Notes under the pieces: generated by a model
What the model saw: only the letters and a program-made list of their open reading frames with translations
Database searches by the model: none
Told to the model about the DNA's origin: nothing
Source of the DNA: Pseudomonadota bacterium
GTDB lineage: Bacteria > Pseudomonadota > Gammaproteobacteria > Steroidobacterales > Steroidobacteraceae
Reading direction: 5' to 3'
Assembly: GCA_023391335.1 (NCBI GenBank)
Contig: JAEWBG010000099.1
Span: 1 to 44,621, forward strand
Length of the DNA: 44,621 nt
Position numbers and translations under genes: made by a program
Shown: in pieces, positions 7,536-15,870 of the stretch
Layout: every line of letters begins with the position of its first letter
How positions within the stretch are numbered: position 1 is the first letter of the stretch

Positions 7536-8580
7536 CCACCATCACCGAATGCAGTTTCTTGATCACTTCCTCGGGCGTGATCAGATCCATCACCCCCGGT
7601 TGTTCGATCTTCGTAGTCCATGGCAATTCAGATGCGGGTTTGCCGAGCAACGTACGAGCTGCAGCATCGTATTTATCGACGCACCATTGACGGCTTAGGT
7701 AGGGGCCGCTGCGTGCTGGATTCGTTGCGGCATATAGACCGATGACAGGCGTTCCGACCGTCGTTGCCATGTGCGCAGGGCCCGAATCGGGAGAAATGAG
7801 GACCGCAGCTCGCTTCAGAGTCGCAAGAAATTCCAGCAGGGTGTCTTGGCCGATTGTGTTGAGTACGGGATTGCGAACGTAGGAGCTGATCTCCTCCCCG
7901 TACTGCTTTTCCAATTCGCTGCGGCCGCCGCACAAGATGACTTTGAGCCCCAACGCGCCACTCGCGTAGTCTGCCACTTGGGCGTAGTACTCCGATCGCC
8001 AGTTACGCAGCGGATGACTTGAGCACGGAGAAATGATCAGCGCCTTCTCGCCATTAGGGATGATTCGTTGTGCATAGGCGAGGGCAGAATCGGGAATGGG
8101 AATATCCCAGCGCAACAGCTTCTCGTAGACGTGAAACTTTTCCGCGAACCCGAACAATCCGTCCATCACGTGCTGGCGTTCGGCCGGTCGTAGACGATTG
8201 GTCGTGAACAGCCATTGCAGCTCGCGAGCGCGCCTGCGATCGAAGCCCAGCCGAATGCGAGCAGGAATGCAGGTGGAGATGAGGCTCGCACGCAATGCAA
8301 GCTGCATGTGCATGAGGACATCGAAGTGACGGCCGCGAAGTGTCTTTCGCACGGTTCGCATCGATCCAAGCAGATCGCGCTTATCCACCACGACGAATTC
8401 AATATCGGGAATATGGCCGAGCAGCTTGGCCTCGACTTTGCCGATGACCCAAGTGAAACGCGTTTCCGGCCACGCTCGCTGCAGCGTTCGGACCACGGGT
8501 AACACGTGGCACGTATCCCCAATTGCCGAGAGGCGCAAAATGCAAACGGATTTTGGGATCGTGTCGAACGGTGAGCTCAT
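7516..8580 (-). CDS. GT9 LPS heptosyltransferase
   Basis: A glycosyltransferase family 9 (ADP-heptose:LPS heptosyltransferase) protein of about 354 residues. It opens with VCILRLSAIGDTCHVLPVVRTL, the family N-terminus with the catalytic-base Asp region. The C-domain has LIISPCSSHPLRNWRSEYYA and the donor-binding LISPDSGPAHMATTVGTPVIGLY. The frame is open to 8670, but the ATG at 8580 (MSSPFDTIPKS) is the likely start because the extra residues are not family-like and it leaves room for a divergent promoter with kdkA. It adds heptose to the LPS inner core at the cytoplasmic face of the inner membrane. Whether it is WaaC, WaaF or WaaQ type is not clear. Confidence 0.9.
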   Translation of the reverse strand: MSSPFDTIPKSVCILRLSAIGDTCHVLPVVRTLQRAWPETRFTWVIGKVEAKLLGHIPDIEFVVVDKRDLLGSMRTVRKTLRGRHFDVLMHMQLALRASLISTCIPARIRLGFDRRRARELQWLFTTNRLRPAERQHVMDGLFGFAEKFHVYEKLLRWDIPIPDSALAYAQRIIPNGEKALIISPCSSHPLRNWRSEYYAQVADYASGALGLKVILCGGRSELEKQYGEEISSYVRNPVLNTIGQDTLLEFLATLKRAAVLISPDSGPAHMATTVGTPVIGLYAATNPARSGPYLSRQWCVDKYDAAARTLLGKPASELPWTTKIEQPGVMDLITPEEVIKKLHSVMVAEARKG

Positions 8581-8660
8581 TAGTGTCTTTGTAATTGGCT
8601 CGCCAAGCGCTTCAGCGAGCAATTGAGTTATCTTTCGCCAACAACAACGCCCACTCACGC

Positions 8661-9443
8661 ATGGCCGCAACTCACGAACAGGTTCTCAGGCTCGAAGCCG
8701 CCGGCATCGTATACGACGCCGCACGCGTGCGTAAGCCAGAGTTGGATCTATTCGATCGGCACTACTGGCGCGTGCGCAACGGGCTAGAAGAGGTTCCGGG
8801 TGGTCGCGGGTCAGTTGCGTTTGTAGAGGCTGACAATCAACGCTGGGTTCTGCGTCATTATCGGCGCGGCGGATTGATCGCTCGCCTTTTTGAGGATCGC
8901 TATCTGTGGCGCGGTGAGGATCGGACTCGATCGTTTGCGGAGTGGCGATTGCTGGCGGAGTTGAAGCGCCTGGATTTACCCGTGCCGACAGCGATCGCCG
9001 CTTGCTACCGCAGGGGTGGTCTCTTCTACACTGCAGACCTGATCACCGAAGCGCTCGTCGACACCATTACGTTGGCGCAAGCGCTACGAATTGCGCCGCT
9101 ACCCGAAGCCGAATGGCATCGCATAGGCGAAACCATCGCGCGCTTTCATTCGCATGGCGTGCATCACGCGGATCTCAACGCCAATAACATCCTTCTTAAT
9201 CGAGCATCGGGCGATGTGTACTTGCTCGACTTCGATCGCGGTCGCATTCGTCCTCGCGGTTCGTGGGAGCAGGATGTGCTTGCGCGGCTGCGACGATCGC
9301 TTACGAAGCTTAGCGGCCAATACTCCCCGTTCCATTTTGATGAGCGTGCCTGGGCATGGCTTGCCGAAGCACATAACCGACGACTCACCGGTAGAAAGAC
9401 TGCAGACGGAGACTTAGCCGCAGAGAACGCAAAAAAGAATTAA
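8661..9443 (+). CDS. kdkA: 3-deoxy-D-manno-octulosonic acid kinase
   Basis: A Kdo kinase that phosphorylates the Kdo residue attached to lipid A, using ATP. The small kinase-like fold shows WVLRHYRRGG (lysine-less N-lobe strand typical of KdkA), then HHADLNANNILL (catalytic loop, Asp and Asn) and VYLLDFDRGRIR (metal-binding Asp). The ATG at 8661 is preferred to the upstream TTG at 8595, which would overlap the presumed divergent promoter. The last residues (DLAAENAKKN) and the stop are encoded by the left arm of a repeat element, so the tail is not family sequence. It is paired divergently with the heptosyltransferase, as expected for LPS-core biosynthesis. Confidence 0.9.
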   Translation: MAATHEQVLRLEAAGIVYDAARVRKPELDLFDRHYWRVRNGLEEVPGGRGSVAFVEADNQRWVLRHYRRGGLIARLFEDRYLWRGEDRTRSFAEWRLLAELKRLDLPVPTAIAACYRRGGLFYTADLITEALVDTITLAQALRIAPLPEAEWHRIGETIARFHSHGVHHADLNANNILLNRASGDVYLLDFDRGRIRPRGSWEQDVLARLRRSLTKLSGQYSPFHFDERAWAWLAEAHNRRLTGRKTADGDLAAENAKKN

Positions 9444-9617
9444 CTGGTCACAACGCGAGCGAGCTTCCAATCCCGTCGCAGTTAACTGTGGATACGACTG
9501 AATTGTGAGTGATCGGACGGGCTCAAGACGAACGGATTTGTAAGTCGCAAGCACCACTCCAACCGACGTATTGCCAATGGTCGCGTTTATTTTTCTTTTC
9601 TGCGTTCTCTGCGGCTA
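9414..9617. repeat. Two-armed TTAGCCGCAGAGAACGC element
   Basis: Inverted arms TTAGCCGCAGAGAACGCAAA (from 9414) and TTTTCTGCGTTCTCTGCGG (ending about 9617) flank a roughly 150-bp unique core. The left arm is inside the 3' end of kdkA. The arm word recurs at 24881, 24963 and 36072. The element separates kdkA from the convergent rnt gene and may serve as a terminator-like hairpin. Confidence 0.85.
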
Positions 9618-9629
9618 AATTTCTTCGTC

Positions 9630-10274
9630 TTATTCGTGGCCAGTGACGGGTGACTCCCGACTGCCCGGTGGCATCATGATTCCGCCGAACTTATTGCAAA
9701 TGGCACAGAACAATTCCGCCGTGCGCTGTGCATCGTAAAGCGCGGAATGGGCCTCGTTTTGGTCCCAATCAAGTCCCGCAGCGTGCAATGCCTTCGCTAA
9801 CACCGTTTGGCCATACGCCACACCTGAAAGCGTTGCGGTGTCGAAGCTCGAGAACGGATGGAACGGGCTGCGTTTCACTTGCGTGCGTTCGATCGCCGCG
9901 TTCAGGAAATTCAAATCGAAGTACGCGTTATGACCGACGAGAATCGCACGAGTGCAATGCGTGTCCTTAACTGCTTGACGTAGATCTTGGAATAGCTTGG
10001 TGAGCACTTCCTTTTCAGGCAGCGCTGGCCGCAGCGGATGAAAGGGATCGATGCCATTCACCGCAAGCGAAGCTTCTTCGATGCGCGCGCCAGGAAATGG
10101 TTGGACGTGATAGCGCCAGCCTTCGCCGGGCTTCAACGTTCCATCGGGTTGAATCTCGATCAACACTGCGGCGATTTCGAGGAGCGCGTCGGTGTTCGGA
10201 TTGAATCCGCCGCACTCCACATCGACGACAATGGGCAAGAAGCCGCGAAAGCGATTTGCCATCCGGGCTTTCAA
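9630..10274 (-). CDS. rnt: Ribonuclease T
   Basis: RNase T, the DEDDh-family 3'-5' exonuclease that trims tRNA and other stable RNA 3' ends. DEDDh residues are visible in VVDVECGGF (D, E), GHNAYFDLNFL (D) and NEAHSALYDAQRTAE (H, D). Length, about 214 residues, is normal. The start is probably the TTG at 10274: an AAGGAG lies 7 nt upstream, and the TTG overlaps the pyrC stop as TTGA, giving translational coupling. An ATG follows at 10262 (MANRFRGFLP). It is the last gene of an aminopeptidase-pyrC-rnt operon. RNase T is largely limited to Gammaproteobacteria, which helps place the organism. Confidence 0.92.
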   Translation of the reverse strand: MKARMANRFRGFLPIVVDVECGGFNPNTDALLEIAAVLIEIQPDGTLKPGEGWRYHVQPFPGARIEEASLAVNGIDPFHPLRPALPEKEVLTKLFQDLRQAVKDTHCTRAILVGHNAYFDLNFLNAAIERTQVKRSPFHPFSSFDTATLSGVAYGQTVLAKALHAAGLDWDQNEAHSALYDAQRTAELFCAICNKFGGIMMPPGSRESPVTGHE

Positions 10275-11314
10275 GATGCGGCTCCTTCGCTCATGCGCCA
10301 CAGGATTGGCTCGCCCGCGCGGAAGGGCACGAGTTCGTGCTCACCGAATACATAAGAAGCTGGTGGCTTCCATTCGCTGCGTTCAAGAGCGATGAAGTCC
10401 TGATTGCGAGGCTTGCCGTAAAAATCTGCGCCACGTTCCGATGCAAATGCCTGCAAGGCATCCAATCGACCCGCCTTCTCGAAGGCTTCCGCATAGAGTT
10501 CGATCGCTGCGTGAGCGGAGAAGATGCCCGCGCATCCGCACGAATTCTCTTTGGTGTGTTTAGCGTGCGGTGCGCTGTCCGTGCCCAAAAAGAACCGTGG
10601 ATTCTCGGTCGCTGCTTTGATGAGCGCTTCTCGATCGTGCTCGCGCTTCAGAATCGGCAAGCAATACAAGTGCGGGCGAATGCCACCTTGAAAAATCGCA
10701 TTGCGATTGAGCAGCAAGTGCTGAGGCGTAATGGTTGCGCCAATTCCGTTGCGCGCGGACTCGACGAATCGAACCGCAGTGCGTGTGGTCACGTGCTCAA
10801 ACACGACCTTCAATTTCTTGAATCGCTCGATCAAGGGTGCCAGCACGCGGTCGATGAACACCGTTTCGCGATCGAACACATCGACATCGCTATTCGTGAC
10901 TTCGCCGTGCACTTGGAAGACCAATCCGACTTCTTCCATCGCTTCGAGTGCTGGATAAGTTTTCTCGATCGCGGTGACGCCGGAATCGGAGTTGGTTGTC
11001 GCCCCCGCTGGGTAGAGCTTTGCGCCTGCAATAAAACCACTCGCCGCTGCAGTGCGAATCTCCTCAGGCGAGGTCGAGTCCGTTAGATACAGCGTCATCA
11101 AAGGCTCGAAGCGAGTGTTCGGCGGCAGTACCTGCAGGATTCGCTCGCGATAGGCTTGCGCTGCCGCCGCCGTCGTCACTGGCGGCTTTAGATTCGGCAT
11201 GATGATGGCACGCCCGAATTGGCGAGCCGTGAATGGCACGACGCTCTGCATTGCAGCGCCATCGCGCACGTGTAGATGCCAATCGTCAGGGCGTCGAAGT
11301 TTCAATACGGTCAT
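10271..11314 (-). CDS. pyrC: Dihydroorotase (type PyrC)
   Basis: Dihydroorotase, which closes N-carbamoyl-aspartate to dihydroorotate in pyrimidine synthesis. At 347 residues it matches the Escherichia coli-type class II enzyme. Visible are DDWHLHVRDG (HxH zinc ligands), GAKLYPAGATTNSDSGV (carbamylated Lys region), VVFEHVTTRTAVRFV (His ligand) and FFLGTDSAPHAKHTKE (catalytic Asp). The frame runs open to 11617, but the ATG at 11314 gives the exact family N-terminus (MTVLKLRRPDDWH) and overlaps the stop of the upstream aminopeptidase as ATGA. Confidence 0.95.
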   Translation of the reverse strand: MTVLKLRRPDDWHLHVRDGAAMQSVVPFTARQFGRAIIMPNLKPPVTTAAAAQAYRERILQVLPPNTRFEPLMTLYLTDSTSPEEIRTAAASGFIAGAKLYPAGATTNSDSGVTAIEKTYPALEAMEEVGLVFQVHGEVTNSDVDVFDRETVFIDRVLAPLIERFKKLKVVFEHVTTRTAVRFVESARNGIGATITPQHLLLNRNAIFQGGIRPHLYCLPILKREHDREALIKAATENPRFFLGTDSAPHAKHTKENSCGCAGIFSAHAAIELYAEAFEKAGRLDALQAFASERGADFYGKPRNQDFIALERSEWKPPASYVFGEHELVPFRAGEPILWRMSEGAAS

Positions 11315-12879
11315 CGAGATCTCTTGGGTGAACCGCGTTTGGAGGCGCGGCCGTGAAATACGTCGGGCTGTTGCAGCAGTTCGTACGTGAAGCGCAGGCC
11401 GAACCCTGTGAAGTCGCTGGGAATGTGTGCCAAGCCGCCCGAGCGATTGCTGGATGAGAGATCCAGATGAATCCACGGAATCGTATCGGGTACGAAGCGT
11501 TTCAAAAATCGCGCGGCCAGGATGTGATCGCCTTTGCTGTCCGGCGTGCATTGCAAGACATCGGCAATCTTCGAAGACAAATCGCTGTCGAAATCCTCGT
11601 CCATAGGAAAAGGCCACACGCGTTCGCCGCTGCGAACGCCTGCAGCCAGCAACTGCGGATGCAACTGCGGCTGGTTTGTGAATGCGCCGCTGTAGCGCTC
11701 AGTCAGCGCCAAAATGCACGAGCCTGTCAGGGTCGCGTAGTCGACGATGAGATCTGGTTGTTCGCGCGCGGCGAGGGCGAGCGTATCCGCAAGCACCATG
11801 CGTCCTTCAGCATCGCTATGCGCGACTTGGATGGTCGTGCCGTTCAGAGCCCGTACGACTTCTTGCGGTCGATACGCGCGAGCGTTGATCTCGTTTTCGG
11901 TGATTGCCAGCCAACAGTCGATTTCGTACGGCACTTCCAAGGCGCTCAAGGCGAGGAGCATTCCCAAGGCGACTGCGCTGCCCTGCATGTCCTCGTGCAT
12001 GTGATACATGCTCTTGTGCGGCTTGAGATTGATGCCGCCGGTGTCGAAACAAATCCCTTTTCCTACCAGCGCCAAGCGGGGCTGAGATTTACCACGTGCG
12101 CGCGGTCGGTAGCGAATGCATGCGATACCTGCACCTCGATGCTCGTTGGCGCGTGACACAGCCAGAAATGCGCCTGCCCGCAAACGCTCAAGAGCAGCTT
12201 CATCGTAGAACGTGAACTTCCACCCCTCGCGCTTGGCGAGGTCGCGGACCGCGCGCCTGTAAGTCGGCGCATCCAGAATGTTCGGAGGCAGGGAGGTGAG
12301 CCAGCGAGCCACGTGATTGCCCCGATCCAGCGCACGGGCGGCCTCGACGTTCACCGCGACGCCTGAATGGAGAAGTGTGATTTCACTCACACCCGGTTTG
12401 CGCGACGGTTTCGATTTCATCTCCGGCAGCGGGGCGGATCCAGCCAATACGCTGCTGAGTGCTGCTTCGAGAACCTGGGCCGCTGCGTCTTTGCCAAACC
12501 GGATCGCGGCAATCAGGATCCGGCACTTTTCCGGCAGCGTTCCGAATTCCTTGTATGCGGCGGCGGTTGCGGAAAGCCGTTCGAATGCAGACGCATTTGG
12601 CTTGATGAACGCGATAACGGTAGGCCTTCCGCTCTCGGCAGCGCGCGCACTCATGTGAGCGACGGGACCTTGTGCCGCTGCTGCCGCGTAGAGCTTCTTC
12701 CAAAGGGTCGAATGTGGGAGCCCTGTGAGCGATTTCGCACCTGCATCGCTGGGGCAAAGAATCAGCACTGCGTCATGTGTTTCTAGCGAGGCGGAGTTCG
12801 GTTCTGCCTCGCGCTGGCGAATGCGAACGTTGCGCTGTGCGGGAAGAAGTTCCACGAATGCTGGGTTCCTTGACGTCAA
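11311..12879 (-). CDS. Leucyl aminopeptidase family protein (M17)
   Basis: A cytosolic M17 metallo-aminopeptidase of about 520 residues. The catalytic domain shows GKGICFDTGGINLK (metal-binding Lys and Asp), MHEDMQGSAVALG and HSDAEGRMVLADTL (Asp and Glu ligands). The usual NTDAEGR reads HSDAEGR, so this is a variant subgroup, not close PepA. The C-terminus (LAHIPSDFTGFGLRFTYELL) is complete. Start is uncertain: TTG at 12879 lies in a TTGACGTCAA palindrome, and a GTG at 12855 is an alternative. First gene of the operon with pyrC (4-nt ATGA overlap) and rnt; divergent from aceE. Confidence 0.88.
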   Translation of the reverse strand: MTSRNPAFVELLPAQRNVRIRQREAEPNSASLETHDAVLILCPSDAGAKSLTGLPHSTLWKKLYAAAAAQGPVAHMSARAAESGRPTVIAFIKPNASAFERLSATAAAYKEFGTLPEKCRILIAAIRFGKDAAAQVLEAALSSVLAGSAPLPEMKSKPSRKPGVSEITLLHSGVAVNVEAARALDRGNHVARWLTSLPPNILDAPTYRRAVRDLAKREGWKFTFYDEAALERLRAGAFLAVSRANEHRGAGIACIRYRPRARGKSQPRLALVGKGICFDTGGINLKPHKSMYHMHEDMQGSAVALGMLLALSALEVPYEIDCWLAITENEINARAYRPQEVVRALNGTTIQVAHSDAEGRMVLADTLALAAREQPDLIVDYATLTGSCILALTERYSGAFTNQPQLHPQLLAAGVRSGERVWPFPMDEDFDSDLSSKIADVLQCTPDSKGDHILAARFLKRFVPDTIPWIHLDLSSSNRSGGLAHIPSDFTGFGLRFTYELLQQPDVFHGRASKRGSPKRSR

Positions 12880-12898
12880 AAAATCAAACTCCGATCAT
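12870..12898 (+). promoter_or_regulatory. Candidate aceE promoter
   Basis: In the 173-bp divergent gap before aceE, TTGACG (12870-12875) and GATCAT (12893-12898) are spaced by 17 bp, a passable sigma-70 pair. It overlaps the palindrome TTGACGTCAA at the start of the aminopeptidase gene. The -10 box is weak and the 5' leader would be about 150 nt, so this is tentative. No ATTGGTnnnACCAAT PdhR operator was seen. Confidence 0.2.
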
Positions 12899-13052
12899 AC
12901 GCGCGGTTTTCGGGCCGTAGCACGCAAAACGTCTACGGAACAACACCTTCGGCGCACCCGCGCGCAGTCCTATAAGACCCGCCGCAGTTTCGCATATGGG
13001 CTTCAAAAGCACGTCGATTCGGCGTGTTCAACCGGCCAACGAGTAGCAACGA

Positions 13053-15719
13053 ATGTCCGAACCTTCACGGTTTGATGATCTGGATCCGCAAGAGACCCAG
13101 GAGTGGTTGGAATCCATCGACTCGGTATTGAAGGCGCATGGCCCCGAGCGTGCGCACTTCTTGCTCGAGCGGCTGATCGATTTCACCCGCCGATCTGGCA
13201 AGTACTTGCCGTTCCGTCCCAATACCGCTTACTTGAATACGATTTCTCCCGGGCAGGAGAAGCCATACCCAGGCGATCTCGCACTTGAACGCCGCATCGA
13301 GGCGTACATCCGCTGGAACGCAATGGCGATGGTCGTACTCGCGAATCGTCAGAGCTCCGAATACGGTGGCCACATCGCGAGCTACGCGTCCTCTGCAACG
13401 CTATACGAGGTCGGGTTCAATCATTTTTGGCGTGCACCGTCGGATGCGCATCCCGGCGATTTGATCTATAGCCAAGGGCACGTTTCGCCAGGCATCTACG
13501 CGCGAGCCTTCGTGGAAGGCCGGCTCACCGAAAATCATCTGCGCCACTTCCGCCAGGAAGTCGCGAGCGAAGACGGCCTATCGTCCTACCCGCACCCGTG
13601 GCTCATGCCGGAGTTTTGGCAGTTCCCGACGGTGTCGATGGGCTTAGGTCCCATGATGGCGATCTATCAAGCTCGCTTTCAGCGTTATCTCGAGCACCGC
13701 GGCATCGTTCCGGAATCCGATCGCAAGATCTGGGCGTTCCTGGGCGACGGTGAAATGGACGAGCCCGAATCGATGGGCGCGCTCACGATGCCGGTCCGCG
13801 AGAAGCTCGATAACCTGGTTTTCGTCATCAACTGCAACTTGCAGCGTCTGGACGGACCGGTGCGAGGCAACGGCAAGATCATCCAAGAACTCGAGGCCGC
13901 ATTCCTCGGCGCGGGTTGGAATGTCATCAAAGTCGTGTGGGGTTCGCGTTGGGATTCGCTGCTCGCGCGCGATACGAAGGGTCTGCTGCGTCGGCGCATG
14001 GAAGAGTGCGTCGACGGCGAGTATCAGAACTTCAAGGCCAAGGGCGGCGCCTACACGCGCGAACATTTCTTCGGCAAGTATCCTGAGCTGAAGGAAATAG
14101 TCGCCAACATGTCCGATGACGACATTTGGCACTTGAACCGCGGCGGCCACGACTATCAAAAAGTCTGGAATGCATACAACGCCGCGAACAATCACAAGGG
14201 CGGCCCGACGGTCATCCTCGCGAAGACCGTGAAGGGCTTCATGATGGGACGCTGGGGCGAGAGCCAAAACATCACGCACCAGCAAAAGAAGCTGGACGAT
14301 GAGGCGCTCAAGGAATTCCGCAACCGCGTCGGCATCGACATTTCCGACGAAGAAATCCTCAAGGCGCCGTTCAAGCGGCTGCCTGACACCAGCGAAGAGA
14401 TGAAATACCTGCGCGAGCGTCGCAAGGTGCTTGGCGGGTCGTTACCGCAGCGCAAACCGAAGGCGACACCGCTCGCCGTTCCGGGCCTGGATGCATTCGA
14501 TTCGCTATTGCAGAGCTCGGCTGATCGCGAGTTCTCGACCACGATGGCGCTGGTGCGCATCCTGCAGGTGCTCGTGAAGGATAAGAACATCGGTAAGCAC
14601 GTCGTGCCGATCGTTCCCGATGAAGCACGCACGTTCGGCATGGAAGGCATGTTCCGTCAGATCGGCATCTACTCCTCGGCGGGCCAGCTCTACACCCCGC
14701 AGGACGCCGATCAGTTGATGTTCTACAAGGAAGATAAGAAGGGTCAGATCCTGCAAGAAGGCATCAACGAAGCCGGTGCGACATGCTCGTGGATCGCGGC
14801 GGGCACTGCTTACTCCAACTATGGCGTGAGCATGATTCCGTTCTACATCTACTACTCGATGTTCGGCTTCCAGCGCGTCGGCGATTTCATCTGGGCGGCA
14901 GGCGATAGCCAGGCTCGCGGCTTCCTCGTCGGTGGCACGGCAGGACGCACGACATTGGCGGGCGAAGGCTTGCAGCACCAAGACGGACACAGCTTGCTGC
15001 ACGCGAGCACGGTGCCGAACTGCGTCGCGTACGATCCGACCTTTGCTTACGAATTGGCCGTAATCATCCAGGACGGACTGCGTCGCATGTACGCGGAGCA
15101 GGAAGACATCTTCTACTACATCACCGCGATGAATGAGAACTACGCGCACCCGGCCATGCCGAAGGGCGCGGAGAAGGGGATCATCAAGGGCATGTACCTG
15201 TTCCAGAGCGGCGGCAAAGGCAAGGTCCGCGTGAACCTGATCGGTGCAGGCACCATTCTGCGCGAAGTGATTGCTGCTGCTGAGATCCTCGAGAAGGATT
15301 ACGGCGTGCCGTCCGATATCTTCAGCGCACCGAGCTTCAACGAGCTGCGCCGCGAAGCACTGGATGTCGAGCGTCAAAACATGCTGCATCCCGAACGTTC
15401 GGCGAAGGTCCCGTATGTGCGCGAGTGCTTCGGCGATCGCCAAGGGCCATTCATCGCAGCGTCCGACTACATGAAGGCAGTGCCGGACCAGATTCGCCAA
15501 TGGGTGCCTGGACGTTACGTCGTCCTGGGTACAGACGGCTTCGGCCGCAGCGACTCGCGCGCCCAGTTGCGCAAGCACTTCGAAGTCGATCGCAATCACA
15601 TCGTCGTTGCTGCGCTCAAAGCGCTCGCCGATGAGGGCAAGCTCGATGCCGCCACCGTGAAGGGCGCGATGAAGAAGTTCAACATCGATCCGGAGAAACC
15701 GAATCCGGTCACGCAGTAA
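13053..15719 (+). CDS. aceE: Pyruvate dehydrogenase E1 component, homodimeric
   Basis: The E1 subunit of the pyruvate dehydrogenase complex, 888 residues, the expected size for the homodimeric gammaproteobacterial type. It decarboxylates pyruvate with thiamine diphosphate and passes the acetyl group to AceF. The ThDP/Mg motif is FLGDGEMDEPES followed by NLVFVINCNLQRLDGPVRGN. Conserved YSQGHVSPGIYAR (active-site His region) and the central GLQHQDGHSLLHASTVPNC segment are intact. It begins the aceE-aceF-lpd operon; aceF follows after a 150-bp gap filled by a repeat element. Confidence 0.97.
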   Translation: MSEPSRFDDLDPQETQEWLESIDSVLKAHGPERAHFLLERLIDFTRRSGKYLPFRPNTAYLNTISPGQEKPYPGDLALERRIEAYIRWNAMAMVVLANRQSSEYGGHIASYASSATLYEVGFNHFWRAPSDAHPGDLIYSQGHVSPGIYARAFVEGRLTENHLRHFRQEVASEDGLSSYPHPWLMPEFWQFPTVSMGLGPMMAIYQARFQRYLEHRGIVPESDRKIWAFLGDGEMDEPESMGALTMPVREKLDNLVFVINCNLQRLDGPVRGNGKIIQELEAAFLGAGWNVIKVVWGSRWDSLLARDTKGLLRRRMEECVDGEYQNFKAKGGAYTREHFFGKYPELKEIVANMSDDDIWHLNRGGHDYQKVWNAYNAANNHKGGPTVILAKTVKGFMMGRWGESQNITHQQKKLDDEALKEFRNRVGIDISDEEILKAPFKRLPDTSEEMKYLRERRKVLGGSLPQRKPKATPLAVPGLDAFDSLLQSSADREFSTTMALVRILQVLVKDKNIGKHVVPIVPDEARTFGMEGMFRQIGIYSSAGQLYTPQDADQLMFYKEDKKGQILQEGINEAGATCSWIAAGTAYSNYGVSMIPFYIYYSMFGFQRVGDFIWAAGDSQARGFLVGGTAGRTTLAGEGLQHQDGHSLLHASTVPNCVAYDPTFAYELAVIIQDGLRRMYAEQEDIFYYITAMNENYAHPAMPKGAEKGIIKGMYLFQSGGKGKVRVNLIGAGTILREVIAAAEILEKDYGVPSDIFSAPSFNELRREALDVERQNMLHPERSAKVPYVRECFGDRQGPFIAASDYMKAVPDQIRQWVPGRYVVLGTDGFGRSDSRAQLRKHFEVDRNHIVVAALKALADEGKLDAATVKGAMKKFNIDPEKPNPVTQ

Positions 15720-15729
15720 GAAAGAAGTT

Positions 15730-15855
15730 GGATAGTGACTAGTGACTAGTGAATAGGCGATGCAAACCGATCACTGCTCCGCTTTCGCTCGCGTACTGGT
15801 CGCATCGGTGCTGATGCGCCGTCTGACTATCCGCTATCCGCAATCCGCTATCCGC
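15730..15855. repeat. Two-armed repeat between aceE and aceF
   Basis: Left arm: GGATAGTGACTAGTGACTAGTGAATAG, two ACTAGTG heptamers (from 15730). Right arm: GACTATCCGCTATCCGCAAT and onward to 15855, CTATCCG heptamers. The core is about 65 bp. The same arms recur in the aceF-lpd gap and inside aceF and lpd. Confidence 0.85.
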
Positions 15856-15870
15856 TTCTAAGAACACGCT

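Noticed and set aside
12880..13052. PdhR operator ahead of aceE
   Set aside because: No ATTGGTnnnACCAAT-like dyad was found.
14505..15599. 364-codon minus-strand frame inside aceE
   Set aside because: It is antisense to a strongly conserved gene and arises from its codon bias.
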